Shown here one piece after another: positions 1-9,489 of a DNA stretch of 10,838 nucleotides. Source of the DNA: Triparma columacea (Eukaryota; Sar; Bolidophyceae; Parmales; Triparmaceae); contig BRYA01000465.1 of NCBI GenBank assembly GCA_030267965.1, positions 1 through 10,838 of the forward strand, read 5' to 3'. The notes under the pieces were generated by a model. It was not told the DNA's origin. It worked only from the letters and a program-made list of their open reading frames with translations, and did not search any database. Positions within the stretch are counted from its first letter, which is position 1. Each line of letters opens with the position of its first letter. Made by a program: the position numbers and the translations under genes.

Positions 1-134
1 CCGCGAGCGTTGCTTTTTTCGGGCAAAAATTGTGCAAGGGGTTTTGGGCGTTTTGAGAGGGCGCCCATAGGACCAATTAATTCCCCCCAGCCCTCATTAC
101 AAAAGAGCTCATTTTTGTTCAACCGCCATACAGT
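1..134 (+). promoter_or_regulatory. upstream region of the WDR90-like gene
   Basis: This stretch has no supported gene. It holds a CCAAT pentamer at 73-77, about 60 bases before the ATG at 135, which could be a promoter element, and several T- and G-rich runs. A splice-acceptor-like sequence ending in CATACAG lies at 127-133, immediately before the ATG. The same heptamer forms the end of intron 7 of the gene (to 5208), so part of this stretch could instead be an intron, with the true first exon to the left of the window. Confidence 0.3.
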
Positions 135-3100
135 ATGCGCGTGAGAACCGCCCATAATTCTCGTGTAGACGAGAAGAAGAAGCGCCGGGCGGAGCATGAC
201 AAGAACGCTCAAACGTTTAAGTTCCAGCCCCGACCCGTTGCCTCTGCCTTAACCTTCGATCCCTCAGCCTCTCACAAGCCAACCCAACCTACAACGGTAG
301 GGAGCGTGTCAAAGTACATGGTGAGTGTGTCTGTCGCCCGCACACTCTTCTTCTAACCTAAATGTTGCCCCTCCTACGCTTCCTTATCTCCTCACCCCCC
401 TTCCCCCCTTTCTCCCGACCTCCTTCACCTCTCTCCAGGATAAGTCCCTGAACAAGATTGTGTACCGCGTAAGGGGTCCTGTGCCTTCCTCGAACTATAT
501 TTCGCAGAATGCCAAAGTTTCCGACCTCTCCCTCACTGGTAACTTCATCTACACCCTTGTCAAGCATCCCTCTTCGAAGCCCTTGACCTTTCACCTGGAC
601 TTTTTAACAACACACGGCCACCCTTTTCGCTTCACCGTGTCGACGTTCTTTTCCGACGCCCCTCGCCTCACAGGCACTTCCACCCTGCGCATCCCATACT
701 CCTGCTTCGCCAATCCCACTGATGAAAGTTGGATTGTCCTGGCAATGGACGTCCGCTCCATAGCCAAGAAGTACGCCCCAGATGCTTTCTCCAACGACAA
801 CATCTCCCACTTGAAAGGCCTCAAGATGTGCTCCTTTATGACCCTCTTTGGTGTGTTTACGAGTGATTACGCTCTCAACACTCCAACTTTATGCAAGGCA
901 GCCAACCTATCAGTCGCTCCTGAGCTCTTCAAGTGGCTTCCCAAGGCTCCCAAGAATGTCGGCGGGATTGATGGTCTAAGTGGAGGCCCGGAGTCTCCCT
1001 GGAGGAAGAGGGGAAAGAAGGAAGCGGACGACAATTACAAGGCAGATGGTGCAGAGGAGGAGGTAAGCGCCGTCATCCCTCGCCTTCCGCTGTACATCCA
1101 ATGCTCACGAACTCCCCCCCCCCCCCTCCACCGCACCCAAGAACGAGGAGAATAGAACCAGCATGAGCCTTAGGCTTGAAAGGCAGTCTTTTCCTTCACC
1201 CCCCTCGTCCCCCCTGAGGGAACTGAAGGACGTTCCTACCTTGACCTCTCCTCCGGTCCCACCGAGGCCCAAGTCGAGGATAGTCAAGGGGGTCCCTAGT
1301 ATCGCCCCAAATCCTCTGAATTCTCCCCCGATCCCTCCCCGTAAGATCAAGCCGACGAAGCCATCCAGGATCATCGGGTGCGGCGGCGAGGTTAAGAATT
1401 TGTCGTGGTCCAACGCCGACAAGTCCCTCACTTTTCCTTGCAACAACAGCATTGTGACTGTGAAGGTCCCCGGTACTGAGGTTGAAGGAGAGGACCCTGA
1501 GGCTGAAGAGGATAGGTGAGAATTGCTCGGTGACTAGCTCTTAATCGTTTCGGCCTGCTAACTCTCCTTCTCCTTCTCTTTCTCTCTCTCCCTCTCTCTC
1601 TCTTTCTCTCTTTCGCCCAGCCTCTCCCAAACATTCATCTCGGTGACAACTCCCGTCTCTGTCATTGCCGTTTCCCCCTCTTCCACCCTCCTCGCGGCTG
1701 CTTCTCCCAGACACCTGAAGATTTTCCACGCAAGCTCCTCCCGCCTCCTTGTCAACCTCCCCATTTTCAAGAGCCCCCCGCTGACCAAGTTGGACGAGCC
1801 CGGCACGACGTCCCTCCCCCCTCCCCTCCCCCCTGTGGCCCTTAGCTTTTCTATCGACGAGGCCCTCCTCCTTCTCGTTCACTACGACCACCAGAGAAGG
1901 CTGTGCATTTCGATCTTCAGCGTTAAGGAGGTTCTCGCCGAGTTGGAGAAATCGGGGCGGTCCAACGCCGATCTTCTGTCCATCCCAATGCGCAAGGCCA
2001 TTCCCCTCGTGGCCAAGCAGACTTCCGACTTCCCCATTTCGGCTTGCAAGTTTACGCCTTACGAGCCTACCAAGTTGGTTTCGTGTGGGAAGGAAAATGT
2101 GAGGTTTTGGAGGTAAGATTAGACGGGGGACGGGGGTGGGTGGGGGGATAGTTCTTAAGTCACTTCCATCAACCTGACCCCTTTTTTCGCGTCCGCTTCT
2201 CGACCATCATCGTCAGAATCAAGAGCAACCACCTTCCAGGTTGCCCTGCGATCCTCAACGAATTCGCCCGCAACACGACTTTCAACGACCTTGCCTTCGA
2301 GTCTTCGTACGGTATGCTGGATGACACATCCACGCCCAAGATCATCTTCGCCGCCACCTCCCTTGGGACTCTTTTGCAGATATCTTACCACACGAGGAAC
2401 GTCCTCTGCGTGCTCAAATTGCACTCTGGGCCCATCAAGACGCTCGCTGTCAACGAGGGGTACGCAGTGACGGGCTCCGACGACAGCTACCTGAGGCTCT
2501 GGCCCCTAGACTTCAGCGACTTCTTGTTGGAGGCGCAGCACGAGGTGAGCATTGATCATTGCCCGCAAAAACATTACACCACCTTCATCCGCATTTTTTA
2601 AAGTCTAACCCTGACGTAACTTTTCGCGCAGTCCCCAGTTTCAAAAATATCACTCTCTCTAGATGGCCTCAAGCTCCTGGTCGGGACCGAATCCGGCACC
2701 ATTGGGGTTCTTGACGTTGTCACGCAGTCCTACGCTACCGTCGTCAGGTCCCACACGAGAGGTGCTGTGTCTTGTCTGAGCAATGACACTTCTAGGGATT
2801 CCTTCCAGTTCGCCACCGTGGGAGAGGACCAGACGATTAGGGTTTGGACCCTCAAGAATGGGAAGCAGAGGTACGAGTTCCTGTCCCCTCACGACGCACC
2901 CACTAGCCTGAGATACCACCCATCCGAGAAAACAATCGCATGCGGGTTCGAGAGCGGCTTTGTCCGCATCTTTGACATTGTGACCACTTCTACAAAGTTT
3001 GAGCTTGAGCAGCACACGGGCGCAGTCAAGAGACTCTTGTACTCCAAGGACGGTTCTCTGATGTACTCTGCTGCCACTGATGGGCACATTAGCATTTTTG

Positions 3101-6100
3101 ACGCCGCAAACGAGTATATGCCGCTGAAAACTGTTGCCTGCGATGTCCCAAGTGACTGTGTCAAAATATGCCTGAGCGACAACGGGAAGTTCCTGGCCTC
3201 CACGGGACCCGAGAGTAGGAGCATCACGGTCTACGACAGCAAGACCCTCGTCCCCATCAAAAAGCTTACCTGTCGCAAGGGCGCAGGGGAAGAGGGGGGT
3301 ACGGGAGGACTATTCAAGGACATCTTCTTCCTCACGCCAAACTCCACGAGCTTGGTCGCTTTCACAGATACCAAGGCCGTGTACTTTTTCCAGAATGGGA
3401 AGACTTGCTACGACACTCTACCCGGGGGGGGGAGGAGGGTGAACTGCGTCGCCAAAAGCGATGAGTACTTTGCAGTGAGCTGCGGGGACAGTGAAGACCT
3501 GGTCAGCAACATTGTGTACCTGTGGAAGTGCTCCAGGGATGACGGGGGCAGCACCTTGGTAACGGAAACAAAGAAGTGCATTGGACAGTGGGGGAAGCTC
3601 ACTTGCCTGGACTTTAGCGCTGATGGCAAGCACTTGATAGGAAGCGATGAGACGGGGGTCATTTACGTTTGGGATATTGAGGGGGTGGAAGACGGGAAGG
3701 GGTTGAAGGCAACCCTTAAGCTGGACGAGGTGAAGGATCCAAAGGCGAGGTAAGAACGCAATAGGTTAAGACGTGCAGATTTGAATGCACAAGCTGTAAT
3801 TTCCCTACTCAACTCTAACCCTCCTCGCTCTTGGCTCCTCGCAGCATCAAAGCCTTGTCGAACCCTGATCCTCTCAGGTCCCCCCCTATCCCACCGAGGC
3901 CTGTGAAGAAGCAGGAGGAGGTTGCAGACGGAGATGAGACGGCCCTCTCGGTTGAGCAGGTTATGAGCCTTGTCCTCGACGAGATGATCAAGAGGGATTT
4001 GATCGACGAAGAAGCTGCCAAGGGCATGGGCAGTCCCGGATTTGCCGAGAATGGGCTTCTCCTTGCTGCGGTTGAGGCCTATCGCCTCGATGGGGACTTC
4101 GAGGAACTGCTTGATACCTTCTTTTTCACATCGAAGCAACTCAAGGTTGAGGTGGAGGGTCGGGAGGGAGAGGAGGACGAGGAGGATGGAGGGGAGGTGG
4201 GGGAGGAGGATGAGGACAAGACTGAGGTTGCTGTGGCAAAGTACTTGTCCGAGGACGCCCCGATTGAGCTCCCCATGGATGCAATCGTTCATGCATCTGA
4301 CGCAAGCCCGTACAGCATTCAGAGGGCCGTAGGGACGGAGACTCACTGCCTCCTTTGGCGCCAGGATGAGGGCATGCTCCTCATGGCTTCCAAAAATTTG
4401 CTCATTGAAGAGGACTTGGAAACGAACATGCAAAAGTTCGCTCAGCACGAGCTTAACAGCACGATTGATTCAATTGACGTGAGCGAGTCGAGCCAACGAG
4501 TAGTTACTGGGGCCACAAAGTCCAAGGGTTCCGTGAGAGTGTGGAAAATCGAAGACGGGCAGTTCAAGTGCGAGCTGGCTCTCACCGTCTTTGATGCTGA
4601 CGGTGTAGATTTCGTTTGCTTCTGTGGAAAAGATGACAAGTTCATCGCCGTAGTGTCTGGCAAGGCTATTCTTCTTTATGATCTTGAGGCCTCAATCGTT
4701 GCAGGAAATGCTGTGACGCTTGAAGAGATCGGCTGTCTCGTGAAAGCGAACAGTGAGGTGAGGCTTGGGTGCAACGGCACCTCTAGCGAGGTCCTTGTAT
4801 TGACTGGCGGAAGCGGTGGACTTCTCATGTGGTCAAAGGGCACTGAAGGTAACCTCGATTTTGTAAAGACGAGCGTCCAGTCGTCCAAAATCACGGCTGC
4901 GTGTTGCAGCGGGTCCTGTATCCTCACAGGGAGTAGCAAGGGGAGAGTTGAGGTCTACGGAATTAAGGAGGACAAGATCCTTGCAACGTGGCTGGCTAGT
5001 TCGGAGCCGATCTCTTGTATCGAGGCGAAGAGAGGCGGCGAGATAGTCGTGGTTTGCAGTATGGAGGAAACTCTCTCTCAGTGGAGGAGAGAGGGGGAAG
5101 GCGGGAAGGTGAGGATGATGGTCAAATGACCAGCACAGCGCGCGCTCATAATTATACCCTTCTTCTCCCTTATCCTCTCCCGCCCACGCGCCCGCCATCC
5201 CCATACAGTACGAGATGAATGCAGAAATTGACGTCGAGTCCCTTGGTGGTGTGACTGCCATGCAGTGGGATGATGACGGCGAAGAGGGCGTCGTTGCGAC
5301 CGCCTTCGGTGGCGTGAAGTACGTGGGTTTCAAGGAGGGGGGAGGCGACCTTGAGTTGATTGCAGATTACGACGGCGGGGAGGTCTGCGCCTACAGCAAC
5401 GACGGGATGTGGTTCGCAGTAGCCATTGTGGCCAAGGGCACCATTCTAATATTCAGCACTAAGGAGGGAGATTTCACTGAGATTTGCAAGGTCGGCTTTG
5501 AGGGCGGGAGAGGTAAGAAGGAATGAGCGAAGCTACTAAATTATCAACAACATCTCACTAAGTCAACCCTCGCTTTCATCTTCGCAGGGATGAGGTGCTG
5601 CGACTTGTGCTTTGGCGAGACGGAATTTTTCGAGGACGGTGGGGTGCGACTTTTCGTGGCCGTGAGCTTCTCCAACTTCTTCGTTAAGGTTGCGAGCGTC
5701 GAAATCCCCCCAAATGGAAAGACCAAGGTCAACAACTTTATCTGCAACATGCAGAGGGTGGGAGGCGTAGACATCGAGGGGGACTTGAAGCTCGCATTCG
5801 TTGACGGGAACATGCACCTTGCAACCGGGGGGAGCGACGGGGAGCTGGTGCTGTCGCCCGTGGATGTTGACGAGGAGGAGGGTACCGTGAGGCTGAAGCA
5901 GGATACCTTTGACATGCTTGAGCACAAGAAGCAAGAGGGAAAATGGGTGGAGGAAGTTGACTGGAGTTGGAGCGATGTTTCCGTCCATCCTGATGACTCC
6001 AACGTGTGGTGCTGCTGCAAGCTCGGGGTCGACGGGCGGGGAGAGATTTTCATTTTCCAGCGTGGGGCCAACAGCCACACCATCAGTGTCTCCAACATCT

Positions 6101-6492
6101 TCGAGAATAGCCCTCTGAAGTTGATGCCCACGACCCTGCTCGCCAGGTTCAGCACCGTCAGCCCAGGATTCCTTGTGTGTGCAATGGGACAGAAGGAGGG
6201 AGGGAGCGTGTGCTGCGTCTTTGACGTTAGGGACGAGAAGCCCGCAGTCGTTAGCATCACACAACTCGACGGCATCATCATTACGAAGCTAGACGTCGGG
6301 GAAGGCTACCTCATGGCGGGATCCGAGGACGGAGGGGTCTTTGTTCTCTCAGAGGAGTGCCAACCCCTCCAGAACATTGACGTTATGGAGCAGAAGGAGG
6401 GCAAGGCGGCATCCTATGACTTCGCCGTTAGCAAGGGAGGCGGCGCCGTAACAATCGTTGGGAGGGGGGGAGTTTACGTCTTCGGAAAGTAA
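135..6492 (+). CDS. WDR90: WDR90/POC16-type centriolar protein: CFA20 (DUF667) domain plus WD40 propellers, nine exons
   Basis: Exons: 135-320, 439-1062, 1142-1515, 1621-2112, 2217-2544, 2632-3749, 3845-5108, 5209-5512, 5588-6492. All introns are GT-AG and all junction phases agree, giving 1865 codons including TAA (about 1864 residues; human WDR90 is about 1750). Residues ~63-230 match the CFA20/DUF667 domain, opening with DKSLNKIVYRVRG. A proline-rich linker follows, then a WDR90-like block from RIIGCGG (346) and WD40 blades with SYLRLWPLDFSDFLLEA (649), DQTIRVW (734) and VIYVWDIEG. Residues ~1060-1175 are a helical and acidic insert. A second WD40 array starts near 1180 and ends in GGVYVFGK. 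Known for the family: WDR90/POC16 lies on the centriole microtubule wall, is needed for centriole integrity, and binds microtubules through its N-terminal domain. Odd: the usual short N-terminal segment before the CFA20 core is not recognisable, so the start may be incomplete. Function is inferred from domain order and motif similarity. Confidence 0.92.
1063..1141 (+). other. intron 2 of the WDR90-like gene, C-run acceptor
   Basis: A 79-base GT-AG intron runs from GTAAGC to a run of C followed by CTCCACCGCACCCAAG. Only an acceptor at 1140-1141 or another in-frame AG such as 1149-1150 keeps the frame of exon 3. I chose the first AG after the pyrimidine tract, which adds NEENRTS before the next methionine. 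Confidence 0.75.
1516..1620 (+). other. intron 3 of the WDR90-like gene with long CT tract
   Basis: This 105-base GT-AG intron starts GTGAGAATTG and ends TTTCGCCCAG. About 50 bases before the acceptor are almost pure pyrimidine, a CT/CTT simple repeat at roughly 1562-1613. Splicing joins AG to C to form a serine codon, and the downstream sequence continues the first WD40 block without a break. Confidence 0.88.
2545..2631 (+). other. intron 5 of the WDR90-like gene with branch-point-like motif
   Basis: An 87-base GT-AG intron (GTGAGC to TTTTCGCGCAG). CTAACCCTGAC lies about 20-25 bases before the acceptor and looks like a branch site. A similar CTCTAACCC lies about 30 bases before the acceptor of intron 6 (3750-3844). 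The other introns are 1 (321-438), 4 (2113-2216), 7 (5109-5208) and 8 (5513-5587), all GT-AG and 75-118 bases long. Confidence 0.8.
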
Positions 6493-6605
6493 TAGCGAAG
6501 GAGCAAATAGTGATACATTAGCAAGGGAGGCGGCGCCGTAGCAATCGTTGGGAGGGGGGGAGTTACGTCTTCGAAAAGTAATAGCGAAGGAGCAAATAGT
6601 GTACA
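6428..6605. repeat. imperfect 90-bp tandem duplication spanning the WDR90 stop codon
   Basis: Unit 1 is 6428-6517 and unit 2 is 6518-6605. Both begin TTAGCAAGGGAGGCGGCGCC and carry the G-run, the GTAATAGCGAAGGAGC stretch and AAATAGTG. By eye the units differ by two substitutions (A to G at 6541, G to A in the TTCGGAAAG stretch) and two single-base losses in unit 2. Unit 1 contains the last 21 codons of the WDR90-like gene, its TAA at 6490-6492 and 25 bases of 3' flank. Unit 2 lies wholly downstream of the stop and is probably untranslated. Confidence 0.95.
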
Positions 6606-6681
6606 TTTTGCAGCAAAAATCTTTCGGTCTTCGGAAGCTGAAATTTTTGGTCAAGGGTCAAGCAACACATCTTTATCAGAA
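6493..6681 (+). promoter_or_regulatory. intergenic region between WDR90-like and PLC genes
   Basis: This 189-base gap must hold the 3' end of the WDR90-like transcript and the promoter and 5' leader of the phospholipase gene. Just under half is taken up by the second copy of the tandem duplication. The remaining 76 bases (6606-6681) are AT-richer than the genes, and I see no clear TATA box or polyadenylation signal. Confidence 0.45.
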
Positions 6682-9375
6682 ATGGCAGAGCTGACTGAAT
6701 CCAAGGGAGCTCCTGTACCCGAGGTGCTTAACCTTCTCAAAGGTGGAGACCTCACCAAGTGTGGTCGTCGTGGGCGCCCAGGAAAGAGGGCAATTATCCT
6801 ATCAGCCGACAAAAGTCGTCTAAACTGGACAACAAACTCCTTTTTCAAGGGGACAAATGCTACCAGTGGTAAGTTGTGGGTGTTTTGGTTGTAGGGTTTG
6901 CGTTTTTATCTTCTAGGCGAGCAATACTTTCACGTTATTCTTTTTAATGCCTCAAACTGACACGTCTTCTTCCCATCAACGTCCCCTTCTCTTGCTTCAT
7001 CTTTTTGCTTCTACTCCCACGTATACCATCTCCGTTTAGTTGATCTCACTTCTGTCTCCCGTGTGACAAAGGGTCAGTCGACTATCCCGTTCGTTCGCCA
7101 GGAGAAGAACAAGGCAGTCACAGATAAGGTGAGAAGGGCAGTTTGTTGGAAAAGAGGTCTGGAACGGTGGCAACGGTGGCAACGGTGGCAACAGCTCAAA
7201 ATGTATGTGATGCATGAGACCCCTCGCCCCCCTCACACACACCATTTCGCTCCCTTTGCCTCCCACCCTCAGACTGAGCTTTCCTTCTCCATCATTTATG
7301 AGGACTACAGAGGGGATGAGACCTCCCTTGACCTCATTTGCGGCAGCGAGGAGGAGTTCGATATTTGGTTCAATGAGGTTAACGATATTGTCAAGTACCA
7401 TAGCATGAGGAAGGATTCAGGTGACAGGGTCCTTCGCTTCGCTAAGCGCCAGTGGTCCATGGCAGACCGTGATGGGGATGGCTCCTTGGACCTAAAGGAG
7501 ATTACAACCATGATCGGCAAGCTAAATATCAACCTCGACAATTCCTACATCAAGAAAATGTTTGCCGAAATTGACGTCGACAAGTCCGGCAGCCTCGACT
7601 ACATGGAATTCCAGGCCCTACTTGAGCGCCTCTCCAAGCGCGAGGACGTTTACGCCACCTGGGCCTCCCTCGTCAACGGAGACATCTTCAAGCCCAATTT
7701 CTCCGTCGCCTCGGCCACGGCCACCAAGCCTAACTCCTCATTCAGGGAGGCCGAGGTTCCTGCCGAGACCTTCCACAGGTTCCTTACCGAGGTCCAGAAG
7801 ATGAATATCACTTTGGATGAGACCAAGATGAAGATGGCCGCCTCCAAGACTGCCGAGGACGACATCGACGGGAAGATGCGCTTTGCCAACTTCAAGGACT
7901 ACCTCGCATCTGGGGGAAATTCTGCCTTCTCCATCGAGAAGACCTCCTCCGTTTACCAGGACATGAACCAGCCGATTTCTCACTACTGGTGCGCGTCCTC
8001 CCACAACACCTACTGTGAGTCCGACCAGCTCAAGGGGTACTCCTCTGTCAACAGGTACATAAACGACCTCACTAAGGGTTGCAGGTGCGTTGAGCTCGAC
8101 TGCTGGGACGGCCCCAAGGGCGACCCTATCATTTTCCACGGCCACACCCTCACTGGTCAGATCAAGTTCAAGGACGTCATCCAGGCGGTCAAGGACCATG
8201 GCTTTGTAACCTCTCAATATCCCATCATCCTCTCCTTCGAAAACCACTGCTCCATCAAGCAGCAACAGAAGATGGCGAGCTACTGCAAGTCCATCCTCGG
8301 CAAGCTGCTCTACGTCCCCGACCTTCGCGCTGACGGCTCCCTTCCTTCCCCCGAAGACTGCAAGGGGAAGGTCCTCGTCAAGGCCAAGCGCCTCCCAAAG
8401 GATCCCAAGATAGATGAGGGCGAAGAGGAGATTGACGAGGACTTTGTTGAGCAGCAGAGCGCCCAGGAGGGCGAGAAGGCCAAAACCAAGGAGGCCGCGG
8501 AGGCCTCCGACGGTCCTCTTAAGGAGGAAAAGAAGAAGAAGAAGAAGAAGAAGATCGCCCCCGAGCTATCTAATATCACGTTCCTTGCCGGAACTCACTT
8601 CAAGGACTGGGAGAAGTCCAAAAACGAGGCTGACTCTAATGAAATGTCGTCGTTCTCAGAGCCCAAGACTGAGAAGCTCATCGCCAAGTCATCCGCCGAG
8701 TGGGCCGACTACAACAAGAGGCAGATGAGCAGGATCTACCCGGCTGGCTTCCGCATCGACAGCTCCAACTACAACCCCGTCCCTTCTTGGTGCGTGGGGT
8801 CCCAGATTGTCGCTCTCAACTACCAGACGTCCTGCTTCGAGATGCACCTCAACGACGGAAAGTACCTTGACAATGGCAGCGCTGGCTACGTCCTCAAGCC
8901 CGAGGCCCTTAGGATCCAGGGCAACAACTTCAACCCCATGAACGGACCGTACCCCGCCTCCGAGGCGGTCAAGTTCAAGGTTGAGATCATGTCAGCTAGC
9001 CAGCTCCCTAAGCCCGGCGGGAGCGCCAAGGGCGAGGTCATTGACCCCTACGTCAAGGTTGAGCTTCATGGGGTACCCTGTGACACCAAGAGCTATAAGA
9101 CCAAGGTGGTCGACAACAACGGCTTCAATCCTTTGTTCAACGAAACCTTCAGCTTCGACGCAAAGATGAAGAGCCTTGGCCTCCTCTACGTTGCAGTCTA
9201 CGACTCGGACCAGTTCGACTCAGATGACTTCATCGCCTATGCTACGATTCCTGTCAACTGCCTCCAGCCCGGGATTAGAAATATCAACCTTAGGAGCTAC
9301 AATGGCAACACAGCCGGAGAGTTTCAGTTCTGCTCCGTGATGGTTAATATCACGCTCTCCGAAGGAACCTTTTAA
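6682..9375 (+). CDS. PLC: phosphoinositide-specific phospholipase C, delta-like (PH, EF-hands, X, Y, C2)
   Basis: Exons: 6682-6868, 7040-7128, 7273-9375, totalling 792 residues, close to PLC-delta (about 750-790). It hydrolyses phosphatidylinositol 4,5-bisphosphate to IP3 and diacylglycerol at membranes. A PH domain covers ~10-140. Two canonical EF-hand loops follow, DRDGDGSLDLKE at 157-168 and DVDKSGSLDYME at 193-204. The X domain has His336 and Asn337 (SSHNTY), Glu366 and Asp368 (VELDCWDG), His381 (FHGHT), Glu415 (SFENH), and Lys462 and Lys464 (VKAK). The X-Y linker is acidic and ends in eight lysines (512-519). The Y domain has Ser552 (SSFSE) and Arg579 and Tyr581 (SRIYPAG). A C2 domain lies at ~658-785, with calcium-ligand-type Asp683, Asp736, Asp738 and Asp744. 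These residues correspond to the catalytic and ligand positions of PLC-delta1, so the enzyme should be active and calcium-dependent. No RasGEF, SH2 or SH3 insert is present, which points to the delta or basal type. Confidence 0.96.
6869..7039 (+). other. intron 1 of the PLC gene
   Basis: A 171-base intron, the longest in the window, runs from GTAAGTTG to CTCCGTTTAG inside the PH domain. Exon 1 leaves one base, and the two bases TT of exon 2 complete a valine codon. The protein then reads DLTSVSRVTKGQ and continues the PH fold. The intron is T-rich near its 3' end. Confidence 0.85.
7129..7272 (+). other. intron 2 of the PLC gene, 144 bases, no in-frame stop
   Basis: The boundaries are AAG|GTGAGA and CACCCTCAG|ACTG. 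Removing it joins AVTDK directly to TELSFSIIYEDY, which restores the normal PH-domain strand order before the LDL motif. It is in phase 0, a multiple of three, and open in the coding frame, so retention would insert 48 residues. It contains three copies of a 9-base repeat. Confidence 0.82.
7164..7192. repeat. 9-bp tandem repeat ACGGTGGCA, three copies
   Basis: ACGGTGGCA occurs at 7164-7172, 7173-7181 and 7182-7190, followed by AC. It lies within PLC intron 2. In the PLC reading frame it would encode a repeated Trp-Gln-Arg pattern if the intron were retained. Confidence 0.95.
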
Positions 9376-9489
9376 CCAGCCAATTCGTCTTCGACTTCTT
9401 ATCGAAGGGGCCAGGGTCAGCGTGTTGATGAGAGGATACGTTACAAAAGATGCTCTAAATCGAACTTTAAATCGAACGGAATGTATTCT
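9376..9489. other. convergent intergenic gap between PLC and the minus-strand gene
   Basis: The two genes end facing each other here, so the stretch should carry both 3' ends. The 10-mer TAAATCGAAC occurs twice, at 9456-9465 and 9468-9477. I see no AATAAA signal and no strong hairpin. Confidence 0.5.

Noticed and set aside
1428..1891. Minus-strand open frames rich in Arg-Glu repeats
   Set aside because: They are the antisense reading of the CT-rich tract of intron 3 and flanking WD40 exons; no domain, and the plus strand is well supported.
3663..4448. 261-codon minus-strand open frame
   Set aside because: It overlaps exons 6 and 7 of the WDR90-like gene and an intron, shows no domain, and is a by-product of biased codon use.
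5544..6281. Two long overlapping minus-strand open frames (245 and 233 codons)
   Set aside because: Both are antisense to exon 9 of the WDR90-like gene; two open shadow frames in the same place point to base composition.
135..6492. EMAP-like (EML) protein as the identity of the first gene
   Set aside because: No HELP motif is seen; the N-terminal CFA20 domain and the SYLRLWPLDF-type block fit WDR90/POC16.
6428..6605. CRISPR-like or transposon terminal repeats
   Set aside because: Only two adjacent copies with no spacers, no inverted ends and no transposase; it is a simple tandem duplication.
6606..6660. Hairpin formed by AAAAATCTTTCGG and CGGAAGCTGAAATTTTT
   Set aside because: The arms pair imperfectly and there is no context for a structured RNA or terminator.
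7738..8265. 175-codon minus-strand open frame opposite the PLC X domain
   Set aside because: The plus strand encodes conserved PLC catalytic motifs here; the antisense frame has no recognisable feature.
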